DNA of 59,670 nucleotides from Chromatiales bacterium (lineage in GTDB: Bacteria > Pseudomonadota > Gammaproteobacteria > Thiohalomonadales > Thiohalomonadaceae), in assembly GCA_029879245.1 (NCBI GenBank), contig JAOUQQ010000005.1:1-59670 (forward strand), given 5' to 3'. A program made the position numbers and the translations under genes. Shown one piece after another: positions 1 through 10,108 of the stretch; the first letter of the stretch is position 1; the number at the start of each line of letters is the position of its first letter. The notes below the pieces were generated by a model. It was given only the letters and a program-made list of their open reading frames with translations, ran no database searches and was not told the DNA's origin.

Positions 1-356
1 ATGGCGAAAATGAAAACATTAATTGCCAGCGAAACCAGCTCCGCTACTGACCAGAAAAAGAGGGTAGCAACTGGAACCCCCTTGCCCCGCAACAACAGGA
101 TAATGGCCAATGAGAAGAGTTGCAGCATCAACATCAGCACAATAGAGGCCACATCGATCCCCCCTATGCCGGGGATAATGCGGCGTAGTGGCCTCAATGG
201 CGGATTGGTTGCCTTGACGACAAACTGTGAGACCGGGTTGTAGAAATCGGCCCGAACCCACTGCAGCAACAGCCGCACCATAATGAGGATGATATAGATC
301 CCAACAATGGTGTTGATGATGAACTCAATCGGATTGAGAAAATAGCTGTTCGGCAT
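1..356 (-). CDS. yggT: YggT family integral membrane protein (3' part cut by window edge)
   Basis: The minus strand from 356 stays open to the window edge and encodes at least 118 residues starting MPNSYFLNPI. It has a first hydrophobic helix (about residues 11-30), a short loop with the family-typical QWVRADFYNPVSQF stretch, the NPPLRPLRRIIP segment, then more hydrophobic helices. YggT proteins are small inner-membrane proteins of poorly defined function, with links to osmotic tolerance and to division-related SepF/YlmG relatives. The ATG overlaps the TGA of proC (ATGA), so it is the third gene of yggS-proC-yggT, a widespread gammaproteobacterial operon. The C-terminus lies outside the window. 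Confidence 0.9.
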   Translation of the reverse strand, partial: MPNSYFLNPIEFIINTIVGIYIILIMVRLLLQWVRADFYNPVSQFVVKATNPPLRPLRRIIPGIGGIDVASIVLMLMLQLFSLAIILLLRGKGVPVATLFFWSVAELVSLAINVFIFA

Positions 357-1183
357 CACTCTGCTCCCAACTCTTCTGCCAGCTCCTGCGCCCGATCACG
401 GGCACCTGTGAGGGCCCTCTCGAACAGTCCGCGGATATCCCCATCCTCCAGGATCCCAATTGCACGCTCGGTGGTGCCGCCGGGTGAGGTGACGCGTCGA
501 CGTAGCTCGGCACTCGACTCACAGCTCTCCAGTGCCATCTTGGCGGCGCCGAATGCGGTCTGCAGTGCCAGCATACGACTCGCCTCATCACTGATACCCA
601 GCTTACGACCCGCCTCCTCCAGTGCCTCGATCACCAGGAAGATATAGGCCGGCCCACTGCCGGAGAGGGCGGTCACCGCATCCATTAGTGCCTCATTCTC
701 CAGCCACTGGGTTAGGCCAACGGCACGCATAATGCGCTCGGCAACTTCACGCTGCCCCTCATCCACCAGGGTATTGGCATAAAGGCCGGTGGCCCCGCAC
801 TGCACCAGTGCGGGGGTATTGGGCATGGTACGAACGATGGCGTTGCCGTCACCCAGCCAACGGTCGATATCACTGATACGGATCCCAGCCACCACCGAAA
901 TCAGCAGTGGACGACGCGCTCTCACCCCCTCGGCAAGCCCCTGACACACCTCGCGTAGCACCTGCGGTTTGACCGCCAGTACAATGACATCAGCCTCATC
1001 TACCAACCGGCCATTATCCTCCGCCAGCTGCACCGAAAACTGCCGCTGTAGCGCAGCAGCGCGCTCACTGTCAGGCTCATACACGCGAAGCTGTGATGGG
1101 GTGGTACCATCGGCGATAAGGCCACCAATCAGGCTAGCGGCCATATTGCCACCACCGATAAAACCAATTTTCATATGTTGCAT
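356..1183 (-). CDS. proC: Pyrroline-5-carboxylate reductase ProC
   Basis: ProC reduces 1-pyrroline-5-carboxylate to proline with NAD(P)H, the last step of proline synthesis in the cytoplasm. The 275-residue length is normal. The Rossmann glycine motif GFIGGGNMAAS is at residues 7-17. The C-terminal dimerisation domain carries the ALSGSGPAY and RRRVTSPGGTTE signatures. An internal ATG three codons in (MKIGFIGGG) is an equally possible start. It lies between yggS and yggT on the same strand and overlaps yggT by 4 nt. Confidence 0.96.
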   Translation of the reverse strand: MQHMKIGFIGGGNMAASLIGGLIADGTTPSQLRVYEPDSERAAALQRQFSVQLAEDNGRLVDEADVIVLAVKPQVLREVCQGLAEGVRARRPLLISVVAGIRISDIDRWLGDGNAIVRTMPNTPALVQCGATGLYANTLVDEGQREVAERIMRAVGLTQWLENEALMDAVTALSGSGPAYIFLVIEALEEAGRKLGISDEASRMLALQTAFGAAKMALESCESSAELRRRVTSPGGTTERAIGILEDGDIRGLFERALTGARDRAQELAEELGAE

Positions 1184-1270
1184 AACTCTCTACTCTTGCT
1201 CTGTTATGTGAGGGAAGTCACATTTTGCCCACTCTCTAAAGATTAACTGATTGCTATACCTTAATGGTAA

Positions 1271-1990
1271 TTATTGTCCCATGCTCTCGCGTGGACCAAA
1301 AAGGGCTGTACCTATTCTGACAATGGTGGCCCCTTCAGCGATGGCACTTCCCAGATCATCCGTCATACCCATCGAGAGCGTATCCAGCTTAAGTCCACTA
1401 CGGTTGAGCTGTTCCAGCGCCTCTCGTAGCAGGCGGAAGGGGATCCGTTGCTGCTCCGGATCGCCACTGGGTGCTGGGATCGCCATCAAGCCACGCAGTT
1501 TAACGTTTGGCAGTGCGGTAACCTCTGCGGCCAGTTGCGGCAGCTCATCCAGGCTGCAGCCCGATTTACTCGCCTCGTTACTCACGTTAACCTGCAGACA
1601 GATATTGAGCGGCGCCCTTTGCGCTGGACGTTGTTCGCTGAGGCGCCGGGCAATTTTCACTCGCTCGACACTGTGCACCCAGTCGAAACGGGTAGCGATA
1701 TCGCGGGTTTTGTTTGATTGTATAGGGCCGATGAAATGCCACTCAATGGGATAGTCGGCAAGGGCCTCTATCTTCTCTAAGGCCTCCTGCAGGTAATTTT
1801 CGCCAAATCGATGTTGGCCCAGATGATAGAGTTCTAGGACTTCTGCGGCAGAACGGGTCTTGCTAACCGCCAGGAGCTGTGTGGCATCCGCAGCACGATG
1901 GCTGAGCGCCAGCGCCCTGGCAATCTGGCTCTGTACCTGCTGCAATCGCTTCTCGGGTGATGTGGTGCGAGTGTTTGAGTTGTCTGTCAT
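1271..1990 (-). CDS. yggS: YggS/PLPBP pyridoxal phosphate homeostasis protein
   Basis: This 239-residue single-domain PLP-binding protein has the fold of the alanine racemase N-terminal barrel. It buffers pyridoxal 5'-phosphate and has no proven catalytic role. The cofactor lysine is K44 in LLAVSKTRS. The family motif HRFGENYLQE follows, as do HFIGPIQSNK and the C-terminal LSMGMTDDLGSAI. It is the first gene of yggS-proC-yggT and is divergent from pilT, with 78 bp between the two starts that must hold both promoters. Confidence 0.95.
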   Translation of the reverse strand: MTDNSNTRTTSPEKRLQQVQSQIARALALSHRAADATQLLAVSKTRSAAEVLELYHLGQHRFGENYLQEALEKIEALADYPIEWHFIGPIQSNKTRDIATRFDWVHSVERVKIARRLSEQRPAQRAPLNICLQVNVSNEASKSGCSLDELPQLAAEVTALPNVKLRGLMAIPAPSGDPEQQRIPFRLLREALEQLNRSGLKLDTLSMGMTDDLGSAIAEGATIVRIGTALFGPRESMGQ

Positions 1991-2068
1991 GGCCTGACGG
2001 TATACCTTATCCTTACTGGAACGAGTCTTAGCACGAATATAGTAACGAAGAATTTGAGGACATAGTCA

Positions 2069-3106
2069 ATGGATATCACAGAACTGCTCGCCTTCGGCGT
2101 GAAAAACGGCGCCTCTGACCTCCATCTCTCTGCAGGTATGCCGCCGATGATCCGCGTTGATGGTGATGTACGCCGTATCAACGTGCCGGCTATGGATCAC
2201 TCCACCGTTCATGGGCTTATCTACGACATCATGAACGATAAGCAGCGCAAGGATTTCGAGGAGTACTTTGAAACCGATTTCTCATTTGAGATCAAAGGAT
2301 TGGCACGTTTTCGCGTTAACGCATTCAACCACAATAGAGGGGCCGGTGCGGTACTGCGTACTATCCCCTCCAAGATCCTCAGTCTTGAGGATTTAAATTG
2401 CCCTCCCATATTTAAGGAAATATCCGATAACCCACGTGGACTTGCACTGGTCACCGGGCCAACCGGTTCTGGCAAGTCGACCACTCTGGCCGGGATGATC
2501 AACTACATAAATGAAACCAAGCATGGGCACATCCTGACCCTGGAAGACCCTATAGAATTTGTGCACGAGCCTAAGAAGTGCCTGATCAACCAGCGTGAGA
2601 TCCACCGTGACACCCTAGGCTTTAATGAGGCGCTGCGCTCAGCGCTTCGTGAGGACCCTGATATCATTCTGGTCGGTGAGATGCGTGATCTGGAGACGAT
2701 TCGACTGGCACTGGAGGCGGCCGAGACCGGTCACATGGTATTTGGTACCCTCCACACCAGCTCGGCAGCCAAGACCATCGACCGTATCGTAGACGTTTTT
2801 CCTGCCGCCGAAAAAGATATGGTGCGCTCCATGCTCTCCGAATCACTGCGTGCGGTAATCTCGCAAACGCTACTTAAAAAAGTTGGCGGTGGTCGTGTCG
2901 CGGCACACGAGATCATGATCGGTATGCCGGCGATTCGTAACCTGATCCGCGAAAACAAGATCGCGCAGATGTATTCCGCTATTCAGACCGGTCAGGCCTA
3001 CGGCATGCAGACTTTGGATCAGAACCTGCAACAGCTACTTGCAAAGGGTGTCATCAGCAAACAGGACGCCCGTTCCAAGGCCGCCAATAAAGACACCTTT
3101 AATTAA
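2069..3106 (+). CDS. pilT: Type IV pilus retraction ATPase PilT
   Basis: PilT is the hexameric cytoplasmic ATPase that depolymerises type IV pili and powers twitching motility. The 345-residue protein has an N-terminal PAS-like domain, Walker A GPTGSGKST near residue 131, the Asp box LEDPIEFVH, Walker B LVGEMRD, the His box GTLHTSSAAKTIDR and the PilT-specific AIRNLIRE motif. It is followed 33 bp later by pilU. No core pilus assembly genes are nearby, which is common because pilTU often stands alone beside yggS-proC. Confidence 0.97.
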   Translation: MDITELLAFGVKNGASDLHLSAGMPPMIRVDGDVRRINVPAMDHSTVHGLIYDIMNDKQRKDFEEYFETDFSFEIKGLARFRVNAFNHNRGAGAVLRTIPSKILSLEDLNCPPIFKEISDNPRGLALVTGPTGSGKSTTLAGMINYINETKHGHILTLEDPIEFVHEPKKCLINQREIHRDTLGFNEALRSALREDPDIILVGEMRDLETIRLALEAAETGHMVFGTLHTSSAAKTIDRIVDVFPAAEKDMVRSMLSESLRAVISQTLLKKVGGGRVAAHEIMIGMPAIRNLIRENKIAQMYSAIQTGQAYGMQTLDQNLQQLLAKGVISKQDARSKAANKDTFN

Positions 3107-3139
3107 TTGTATTGACACCTGCTCGGGGAGATTACGAGG

Positions 3140-4297
3140 ATGGATTTTGATCAGTTGCTCAAACTGATGGTGCACAAGAACGGCTCTGACCTGTTCATCA
3201 CCGCTGGCATACCGCCGAGCATGAAGATAAACGGCAAGATCATGCCTGTCTCCAAGGGGAGTCTCACCCCGGATCAGGCGCGTCAGATCGTCTTCGGCAT
3301 TATGAACGACTCCCAGCGCCAGGAGTTTGAGGATACACGCGAGTGTAATTTTGCCCTGAGTCGTTCCGGCATAGGCCGTTTCCGTGTCAATGTCTTTATG
3401 CAGCGCAATCAAGTCGGCATGGTACTGCGTAAGATCGAAACCCAGATCCCCACATTTGAGGATCTCAGACTCCCTGATACCCTGCGTGAACTGGCAATGA
3501 CCAAGCGCGGCATCATCCTCTTTGTTGGTGGCACCGGTACCGGTAAGTCAACTTCGCTCGCCTCAATGGTCGACTTTCGCAACACCAACAGCCATGGCCA
3601 CATTATCACCATCGAAGACCCCATTGAATATGTTCACCAGCACAAGGGGTGTATCGTTACCCAGCGCGAGGTCGGTATCGACACTCGCACCTTCGATGAT
3701 GCCCTGGTCAATACCCTGCGTCAGGCACCCGATGTCATTCTAATCGGTGAAATTCGCCACCCGGAGACGATGGACCACGCCATCGCCTTCGCCGAGACCG
3801 GCCACCTCTGTCTCGCCACCCTGCACGCCAATAACGCCAACCAGGCGCTCGACCGTATCATCAACTTCTTCCCTGAGGAGCGCAGACCGCAGCTGCTGAT
3901 GGACCTCTCGCTCAACCTCAAGGCGGTAATCTCACAGCGCCTGATTCCGACCGTTGATGGGCAGGGGCGGCGTGCCGCCATTGAGATCCTGATCAATACA
4001 CCGCTGATGTCTGACCTTATCCTCAAGGGCGAGGTACATGAGATTAAGACCTTGATGAAGAAGTCCGGTGAGGCCGGGATGAAGACCTTTGACCAGGCAC
4101 TGTATGAGCTCTTCAAGGAGGGTGCCATTACCGAGGAGGAGGCGCTGCGTAATGCCGACTCACCCAACGAGGTGCGTCTGCTGATCAAACTGGGGGATGG
4201 CGATGATGAGGGGGGCAGTGCCAGTGAGCTTGGTTCATCACTCTCCGGTTTGACGCTGGATGGTGCTAATGAGAATGACCCAGGCCGGATGCGTTAA
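3140..4297 (+). CDS. pilU: Type IV pilus PilT-dependent ATPase PilU
   Basis: PilU is a PilT paralogue that assists retraction under load. The 385-residue protein carries Walker A GGTGTGKST near residue 130, IEDPIEYVH, Walker B LIGEIRH and the His box ATLHANNANQALDR. It lacks the AIRNLIRE motif of PilT and has an acidic, low-complexity tail (GDGDDEGGSASE). These features and its position directly after pilT separate it from PilT. A terminator follows 30 bp after the stop. Confidence 0.95.
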   Translation: MDFDQLLKLMVHKNGSDLFITAGIPPSMKINGKIMPVSKGSLTPDQARQIVFGIMNDSQRQEFEDTRECNFALSRSGIGRFRVNVFMQRNQVGMVLRKIETQIPTFEDLRLPDTLRELAMTKRGIILFVGGTGTGKSTSLASMVDFRNTNSHGHIITIEDPIEYVHQHKGCIVTQREVGIDTRTFDDALVNTLRQAPDVILIGEIRHPETMDHAIAFAETGHLCLATLHANNANQALDRIINFFPEERRPQLLMDLSLNLKAVISQRLIPTVDGQGRRAAIEILINTPLMSDLILKGEVHEIKTLMKKSGEAGMKTFDQALYELFKEGAITEEEALRNADSPNEVRLLIKLGDGDDEGGSASELGSSLSGLTLDGANENDPGRMR

Positions 4298-4325
4298 CCT
4301 TCTCCTACCAGAGGATCTCTAATCA

Positions 4326-4350
4326 GGGGCGATATTCAGATCGCCCCTTT
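4326..4350 (+). terminator. Rho-independent terminator after pilTU
   Basis: GGGGCGAT (4326-4333) pairs with ATCGCCCC (4340-4347) around a 6-nt loop, followed by TTTCT. It closes the pilT-pilU unit only 11 bp before the next gene, so that gene needs read-through or a promoter inside this short gap. Confidence 0.8.
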
Positions 4351-4360
4351 CTCATTCCAC

Positions 4361-5512
4361 ATGTCGATTCATATTGCGAATAGTATTGCTGATGTTGACA
4401 GGCAACAGTGGAATCAGTTGCTGGGGGTTGCAGAGTCACCTTTTTTACGTCACGAATTTTTGTACGCCCTGGAGAGGTATGAGTGCGCCACGCCCAAATG
4501 GGGGTGGCACCCACGCCATCTGCTACTGCGAGGGGAGGGGGGCGAATTACTGGGTGCCGTTCCCCTCTACCTAAAGGATAACTCCTATGGTGAATTTGTC
4601 TTCGACTGGAGCTGGGCAGACGCCTATTCCCGAGCAGGCCTCAACTACTATCCAAAATTACTCAGTGGTATCCCCTACACACCAGCGACGGGTGTACGCC
4701 TTCTGGTTTCTGCCACTACCGACTCTAATCCCGACATCATCAGAAAAACGTTAGTATCCGCCCTGCTAGACTATGCACGTGAGCAGGGCGTCTCCTCGCT
4801 CCATATCAATTTTACCAACGAGGTTGATACGCATACGCTACAGTCTCAGGGCCTACTGCGTCGCACCGGAACCCAGTTTCACTGGTTTAATCAGGGTTAT
4901 CGCAACTTTGACGATTTTCTCTTCACCCTCACCGCCAGTAAACGTAAAAAGGTTAAGCGCGAACGCCGTCGCGTTGCCGAGCAGGGGATCGAGATTGAGA
5001 TTCTGGACGGCCACCAGGCCAGCGAGGCTCACTGGCACACCTTTACCCGCTTCTACCTCGCCACCTTTGATAAGCATTGGGGATACGCCACCCTCAATGA
5101 ACCCTTTTTCCGCCACCTTGGCAAAACGATCCCTGAGAATATTGTTTTAGTGATGGCGAGACACTCGGGTGAGTATGTTGCCGCAGCTCTCTCATTTCGC
5201 TCTAACGATACCCTCTATGGCCGCCACTGGGGCTGTACGGAAGAGTTTCACAGCCTCCACTTCGAACTCTGCTACTATCAGGGTATCGAGTACGCCATTG
5301 CCCATGGACTTAAACGTTTTGAACCGGGGGCGCAGGGGGAACATAAGGTCGGGCGGGGTTTTTTGCCGACTCCCACCTGGTCTGCCCACTGGCTGGCAGA
5401 CCCGATGTTTGCCCGAACGATTGAGGGCTATCTTGCACACGAACATGAGGCCATGCTGAGCTATATGGAAGAGCTAAAGAGCCACCTTCCTTACAAACAC
5501 GATGACAGTTAG
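4361..5512 (+). CDS. FemAB/GNAT-like acyltransferase (COG3146 family)
   Basis: The 383-residue protein begins [12 protein letters not shown] and matches the COG3146 predicted N-acyltransferases. These have a double GNAT-like fold related to the Fem ligases, which add amino acids from aminoacyl-tRNA to peptidoglycan. Visible family features are the basic [13 protein letters not shown] stretch in the middle, [26 protein letters not shown] and the C-terminal [14 protein letters not shown] segment. Its end overlaps the start of aat by 11 nt, so the two are translationally coupled. The substrate is unknown. The coupling with two aminoacyl-tRNA-using transferases suggests, but does not prove, an aminoacyl-type donor. 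Confidence 0.85.
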   Translation: MSIHIANSIADVDRQQWNQLLGVAESPFLRHEFLYALERYECATPKWGWHPRHLLLRGEGGELLGAVPLYLKDNSYGEFVFDWSWADAYSRAGLNYYPKLLSGIPYTPATGVRLLVSATTDSNPDIIRKTLVSALLDYAREQGVSSLHINFTNEVDTHTLQSQGLLRRTGTQFHWFNQGYRNFDDFLFTLTASKRKKVKRERRRVAEQGIEIEILDGHQASEAHWHTFTRFYLATFDKHWGYATLNEPFFRHLGKTIPENIVLVMARHSGEYVAAALSFRSNDTLYGRHWGCTEEFHSLHFELCYYQGIEYAIAHGLKRFEPGAQGEHKVGRGFLPTPTWSAHWLADPMFARTIEGYLAHEHEAMLSYMEELKSHLPYKHDDS

Positions 5513-6266
5513 CATACATAATCAAGATGGACCATTCTGGCTGGAGCCGGATAGCGATCCAGCCCACTTTCCTGACCCTGGCTACGCCCTGGAAGAACCA
5601 AATGGCCTGCTTGCACTAGGTGGTGACCTCTCGCCCGCACGCCTGCTCAACGCCTACCGTCAGGGGATCTTCCCCTGGTACAGCGAGGGTGAACCGATCC
5701 TCTGGTGGAGCCCCGATCCACGCATGGTGCTTCTTCCAGAGCAGTTGAAGGTTTCACGTAGCCTGCATAAAACTCTGCGCAAGGGGGAGTTTCGTGTCAC
5801 CCTCGATAGCTCTTTCTCTCAGGTTATAGCGGCGTGTAGTGAATCACGCACCAGTAAGGACGGCACACAGAGCGGTACCTGGATCACAGACGAGATGATG
5901 CAGGCCTATATCACCCTCCACCGTATCGGTTTTGCTCACTCGGTAGAGGTGTGGCATAACGATGAGCTGGTTGGTGGGCTCTATGGTGTGAGTATGGGCA
6001 GGGTCTTTTATGGTGAGTCGATGTTCAGCCGGCAAAGCGATGCCTCCAAGGTCGGTTTCGTCCATCTGGTTTATCAACTCAAGGCCTGGGGATTTGCCCT
6101 GATCGACTGTCAGGTACACACTGACCACCTCGCCAGCCTGGGTGCCCGTGATATACCACGTGATGATTTTCTACACCTGTTAGACAACCACTGTGATCCT
6201 TTCGAGATCCATCAGGGTACATGGCAACTTGACGCCTCCATCTCCGTAGGACTGCTTCGTGACTGA
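5502..6266 (+). CDS. aat: Leucyl/phenylalanyl-tRNA--protein transferase Aat
   Basis: Aat transfers Leu or Phe from charged tRNA to proteins with N-terminal Lys or Arg, making primary N-degrons that ClpS delivers to ClpAP. The 254-residue protein shows the family hallmarks: [49 protein letters not shown], and [13 protein letters not shown] near the C-terminus. It overlaps the FemAB-like gene upstream and bpt downstream (8 nt). clpA and clpS are 1.5-4 kb away, so most of the N-degron pathway is in one place. Confidence 0.97.
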   Translation: MTVSIHNQDGPFWLEPDSDPAHFPDPGYALEEPNGLLALGGDLSPARLLNAYRQGIFPWYSEGEPILWWSPDPRMVLLPEQLKVSRSLHKTLRKGEFRVTLDSSFSQVIAACSESRTSKDGTQSGTWITDEMMQAYITLHRIGFAHSVEVWHNDELVGGLYGVSMGRVFYGESMFSRQSDASKVGFVHLVYQLKAWGFALIDCQVHTDHLASLGARDIPRDDFLHLLDNHCDPFEIHQGTWQLDASISVGLLRD

Positions 6267-6981
6267 CCTTTCCGGCATCCATAACGAACTGAAGTTCTAC
6301 ATCACCGCCCCCCATGACTGTAGCTATCTGGGGGATAGACTGGCGGTCACCCTGTTTGCTGATCCCGAGCGCAAGCTTGATGCCACCACCATCTCTACCC
6401 TGCATGAGATGGGTTTTCGCCGCAGCGGATGTCTATTTTACACCCCTCGCTGCCCCGAATGCCGCGCCTGCATCCCAACCCGCATAGCCGTTAATGAATT
6501 CCGTCCCGATCGCAGTCAGCGCCGCAATCTCAAACTCAACAGTGATCTTGAGATACGTGTTATTGAGCCCCGCTTTAGCGATGCCCATATAGATCTCTAT
6601 CGACGCTATGTGCGTGCTCGTCACCCGGGAGACTCGATGGATGTGGAGGAGCGTGAACAGATTGAACGCTTCTTTGTCTGTGACTGGGCAGAGATCCAGT
6701 TGATGGAATTTTTAAAAGATGGGAGAACAATCGCCGTCTCGGTCATCGACCTTCTACATAGTGGTCTTTCAGCCGTCTACACCTTCTTTGATCCTGACGA
6801 GGCCAGACGCGCCCCCGGAGTCTTTGCAGTACAGTGCATGATCGAAGAGGCGAAACGACGCCATCTTCCCTATCTCTATCTGGGCTATCTTATCCACAAA
6901 TGCCCCAAGATGGCCTATAAATCACGTTACCAACCTCTTCAGGAATTTCATACGGGTAGTTGGCTTAATCTCAAAAAGTAA
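6259..6981 (+). CDS. bpt: Aspartate/glutamate leucyltransferase Bpt (ATE1-like)
   Basis: Bpt transfers Leu from Leu-tRNA to proteins with N-terminal Asp or Glu, extending the N-degron set; E. coli lacks it. The 240-residue protein has the ATE N-terminal domain ([16 protein letters not shown], then [16 protein letters not shown] with a CxxC pair) and the ATE C-terminal domain ([27 protein letters not shown]). It starts with GTG inside aat. Older annotations call it arginyl-tRNA-protein transferase, and sequence alone does not settle Leu versus Arg specificity. Bacterial members of this length are normally Bpt. Confidence 0.93.
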   Translation: MTDLSGIHNELKFYITAPHDCSYLGDRLAVTLFADPERKLDATTISTLHEMGFRRSGCLFYTPRCPECRACIPTRIAVNEFRPDRSQRRNLKLNSDLEIRVIEPRFSDAHIDLYRRYVRARHPGDSMDVEEREQIERFFVCDWAEIQLMEFLKDGRTIAVSVIDLLHSGLSAVYTFFDPDEARRAPGVFAVQCMIEEAKRRHLPYLYLGYLIHKCPKMAYKSRYQPLQEFHTGSWLNLKK

Positions 6982-7026
6982 TCACTCACTCCCTTGAATT
7001 ACGGCAGCAGAATCCCCATTAATAAT

Positions 7027-7042
7027 CGTGACACAGGTCACA
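7027..7042. promoter_or_regulatory. CRP/Vfr-like operator
   Basis: CGTGACACAGGTCACA matches the CRP consensus TGTGA-N6-TCACA at 9 of its 10 fixed positions. It lies in the gap between bpt and the small gene at 7150. Only the motif is visible; no crp gene is in the window. Confidence 0.45.
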
Positions 7043-7149
7043 GGATCTGAACTTTTACAGTAAAAGCCATCTAAATTACTGGAAAAAGGGCAATCCTGTC
7101 CGATACTCAATGCAAGGGGAATCGACCCCGCTACGGGAGGAGCCACACC

Positions 7150-7383
7150 ATGTTGAGCTTTATCTACCGGTTAGCACGCGACTTCGAAAAAGAGCATGGG
7201 ATTCATCCCAATCTGCTCTATCTGAACCCCACCCACCTGCAGTTTCTGCGCGAGCAGCTCGATAACGAAGAGCAGCTCGACAATATTGTGAAACTGCTGG
7301 GGATGGAGATCATGATAACCAAAGAGGTGATTCATCCCCACGTAGTGTGGACCCACCTCCCCAGCCAGCGCCAGGCGATGTAG
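7150..7383 (+). CDS. Small conserved-type protein of unknown function (77 aa)
   Basis: This 77-residue protein starts MLSFIYRLARDFEKEHG. It is rich in charged and aliphatic residues, has no signal peptide or membrane helix, and looks like a compact alpha/beta domain (NPTHLQFLREQLDN, LLGMEIMITKEV). A strong GGGAGG ribosome-binding site at 7135-7140 supports the start. A GGGG-N6-CCCC inverted repeat lies just upstream (7116-7129). The position between bpt and infA suggests, but does not prove, a link to translation or protein quality control. I do not recognise a family function. Confidence 0.75.
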   Translation: MLSFIYRLARDFEKEHGIHPNLLYLNPTHLQFLREQLDNEEQLDNIVKLLGMEIMITKEVIHPHVVWTHLPSQRQAM

Positions 7384-7540
7384 TCCGTCTCAACCTCCCG
7401 CCACGCACACCGCGCGTGCCGCGCGGCTGTGCATTACACTTTGATAAATTACGTAAAATAGTGCATTATTGCGCGCTAAATTTGGGGTAGTGGCGAAAAA
7501 CCCCACGCAGATCTGTAACCAGTGAGTTGACTCAAACATT

Positions 7541-7759
7541 ATGGCCAAAGAAGAAGGCATTGAAATGGAAGGGACGGTCGTAGAGACCCTTCCCAACACC
7601 ACATTCCGGGTAGAGCTGGAAAATGGTCACGTGGTGACTGCACACATCTCCGGCAAGATGCGGAAGCACTACATCCGTATCCTCACCGGCGACAAGGTGA
7701 CGGTACAGCTAACCCCCTACGATCTTACCAAAGGCCGCATCACCTTCCGCGCCCGATAA
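7541..7759 (+). CDS. infA: Translation initiation factor IF-1
   Basis: IF-1 binds the 30S A site during initiation. The 72-residue sequence [20 protein letters not shown] is the canonical S1/OB-fold protein, with the [20 protein letters not shown] core and [11 protein letters not shown] ending. It has its own upstream region (7384-7540) containing AT-rich stretches suited to a promoter, and it is closed by a strong terminator. The infA / clpA-clpS / aat arrangement is conserved in gammaproteobacteria. Confidence 0.98.
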   Translation: MAKEEGIEMEGTVVETLPNTTFRVELENGHVVTAHISGKMRKHYIRILTGDKVTVQLTPYDLTKGRITFRAR

Positions 7760-7782
7760 CAAAGGCATAGACGACACAAATA

Positions 7783-7811
7783 AAAACGCCCGGTTCAACA
7801 CCGGGCGTTTT
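7783..7811. terminator. Bidirectional Rho-independent terminator between infA and clpA
   Basis: AAAACGCCCGG (7783-7793) pairs with CCGGGCGTTTT (7801-7811) around a 7-nt loop. The A-run on one side and the T-run on the other allow it to end transcription of the convergent infA and clpA genes. Confidence 0.9.
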
Positions 7812-7835
7812 CGTTTCAGGGTGTTCCGTTAACGG

Positions 7836-10091
7836 TCAGTGCGTAACCGCCTCTCTATCCCGATTGCTCTCAAACTCGAAGGTCAGTTCGCCATTCTCGG
7901 CACTTACCAGCACATAGCCACCGCCCTCCAGGGCACCGAAGAGTAACTCCTCAGCGAGCGGTTTCTTGATCTGTTCCTTAATCACCCGCGCCATCGGCCG
8001 TGCCCCCATGGTCGGCTCATACCCATGCTCCGCCAGCCATGCCCGCGCGGCGCCATCCACCTCGATGGTGACCCCCTTCTCCTCCAGCTGCGTCTCCAGC
8101 TCCATGAGGAACTTGTCGACCACGCTGCCGATCACCTCACTACTGAGGGAGGCGAACTGGATGATCGCATCGAGACGGTTACGGAACTCCGGGGTAAAGT
8201 GGCGATTGATCACCTCCAGACTGTCACTTGAGTGATCCTGCTCGGTAAAGCCGATGGAGCGACGCGCCAGCTGATCCGCCCCCAGATTGGTGGTCATCAC
8301 AATAATGACGTTGCGGAAATCCGCCTTACGCCCGTTGTTATCGGTGAGGGTGCCGTGGTCCATCACCTGCAGCAGCAGGTTGAAGACCTCGGGGTGTGCC
8401 TTCTCGATCTCATCAAGCAGCAGCACCGCGTGAGGGTGTTTGTTGATCGCCTCGGTCAGCAGGCCCCCCTGGTCGTAACCTACATAACCGGGCGGGGCAC
8501 CGATCAGACGGGATACCGTGTGGCGCTCCATATACTCCGACATATCGAAGCGAATCAGTTCAATCCCCATACTCTTGGAGAGCTGACGAGTCACCTCTGT
8601 TTTACCCACACCGGTAGGGCCGGCGAAGAGGAAGGAGCCGATCGGCCGCTGCTCGTTGCCGAGACCGGAGCGGGCCATCTTGATCGCGGTGGAGAGCACC
8701 TCAATCGCCTCATCCTGACCGTAGATCATCAGCTTCAGGTCGCGCTCCAGGTTGCGCAGGCTCTCCTTGTCGGAGGTGGAGACGCTCTTCGGTGGAATAC
8801 GCGCCATCTTCGCCACCACCTCTTCGATCTCCTTCACGCCGATGGTCTTCTTGCGTTTGGAGGGGGCAAGTAGACGCTGTCGGGCACCCGCTTCGTCGAT
8901 CACATCAATCGCCTTGTCAGGCAGCTGCCGTTCGTTGATGTATCGCTCGGCCAGCTCCGCTGCCTCTTTCAGCGCGGGGCGGGTGTACTTCACATTATGG
9001 TGCTCCTCGAAACGCGACTTCAGCCCCTCGAGGATCTGGATGGTCTCAGCTACCGTTGGCTCCGGCACATCGATCTTCTGGAAACGACGTGCAAGCGCGT
9101 GATCCTTCTCAAAGATACCGCGGTACTCCTGATAGGTAGTGGAGCCGATACACTTGAGATCACCCGAGGCGAGCACCGGTTTGACCAGGTTGGAGGCATC
9201 CATCGCACCGCCAGAGGCGGCGCCGGCACCAATAATGGTATGGATCTCATCGATAAACAGCACCGCCCCCTTCTCGCGCTTGAGCTGGGCCAGTACCGCC
9301 TTGAGGCGTTTCTCAAAGTCGCCACGATATTTGGTACCGGCAAGCAGGGCACCGAGGTCGAGGGAGTAGATAGTGCTTTCGGCCAGCACCTCAGGTACAT
9401 CACCCTCAACGATCCGTTTCGCCAGTCCCTCCGCCAGGGCGGTCTTACCGACACCCGCCTCGCCGACGAAGAGCGGGTTATTCTTGCGCCGACGGCACAG
9501 CACCTGCACCGTGCGCTCAATTTCATCTTTACGACCAATCAGCGGGTCGATACGCCCCCGCCGTGCCATCTCATTAAGGTTGGTGGCGTAACTCTCCAGC
9601 GCAGTCGCTTCTTCCGGTGCACCTTCTCCACTCCTGGTGCTCTCCTCATCCTGTTCGCCCTCCTTGCTCACACCATGGGCAATGTAGTTGACCACATCAA
9701 GGCGGGTAACATCCTGCTTGTTGAGAAAGTAGACTGCCTGCGACTCCTTCTCATTAAAGATCGCCACCAGTGCATTCGCGCCCGTCGCCTCACCCTGTTC
9801 TGAAGACTGAACCTGAAATACCGCGCGCTGGATCACTCGCTGAAAACCGAGTGTCGGCTGCGTCTCTGTCTCTCCATCATCGGGTAGTTGCGGGATGTTG
9901 TTGTCGATAAAGTCACTCAGCTCCATGCGCAGTTTATCGATGTCGGCACCGCAGGCAGTGAGGATCGGGTTAGCACTGGGGTTATCGAGCAGTGCGAGTA
10001 GCAGATGCTCCACCGTCATGAACTCATGATGCCGCTCCCTGGCCTGCTTATAGGCGTGGTTAAGGGTGTATTCGAGCTCTTTGCTTAACAT
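7836..10091 (-). CDS. clpA: ATP-dependent Clp protease ATP-binding subunit ClpA
   Basis: ClpA is the hexameric AAA+ unfoldase that feeds substrates, including N-degron proteins from ClpS, into ClpP. The 751-residue protein has the Clp-N domain ([16 protein letters not shown]), first Walker [10 protein letters not shown] near residue 215, second Walker [10 protein letters not shown] near residue 495, the IGF loop for ClpP docking ([10 protein letters not shown]) near residue 615, and a C-terminal D2-small domain. It lacks the long middle coiled coil of ClpB. clpS is 17 bp upstream on the same strand. clpP is not in the window. Confidence 0.98.
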   Translation of the reverse strand: MLSKELEYTLNHAYKQARERHHEFMTVEHLLLALLDNPSANPILTACGADIDKLRMELSDFIDNNIPQLPDDGETETQPTLGFQRVIQRAVFQVQSSEQGEATGANALVAIFNEKESQAVYFLNKQDVTRLDVVNYIAHGVSKEGEQDEESTRSGEGAPEEATALESYATNLNEMARRGRIDPLIGRKDEIERTVQVLCRRRKNNPLFVGEAGVGKTALAEGLAKRIVEGDVPEVLAESTIYSLDLGALLAGTKYRGDFEKRLKAVLAQLKREKGAVLFIDEIHTIIGAGAASGGAMDASNLVKPVLASGDLKCIGSTTYQEYRGIFEKDHALARRFQKIDVPEPTVAETIQILEGLKSRFEEHHNVKYTRPALKEAAELAERYINERQLPDKAIDVIDEAGARQRLLAPSKRKKTIGVKEIEEVVAKMARIPPKSVSTSDKESLRNLERDLKLMIYGQDEAIEVLSTAIKMARSGLGNEQRPIGSFLFAGPTGVGKTEVTRQLSKSMGIELIRFDMSEYMERHTVSRLIGAPPGYVGYDQGGLLTEAINKHPHAVLLLDEIEKAHPEVFNLLLQVMDHGTLTDNNGRKADFRNVIIVMTTNLGADQLARRSIGFTEQDHSSDSLEVINRHFTPEFRNRLDAIIQFASLSSEVIGSVVDKFLMELETQLEEKGVTIEVDGAARAWLAEHGYEPTMGARPMARVIKEQIKKPLAEELLFGALEGGGYVLVSAENGELTFEFESNRDREAVTH

Positions 10092-10108
10092 TGGCCACCT
10101 CGTTTGGG

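Noticed and set aside
7625-7638. GGTCACGTGGTGAC in infA as a third parS site
   Set aside because: The arms differ from GTTCCACGTGGAAC at key positions, so it is only a chance CACGTG-centred palindrome.
8232-9803. Long plus-strand frames opposite clpA
   Set aside because: They mirror the codon structure of clpA, contain no family motifs, and have no ribosome-binding site of note.
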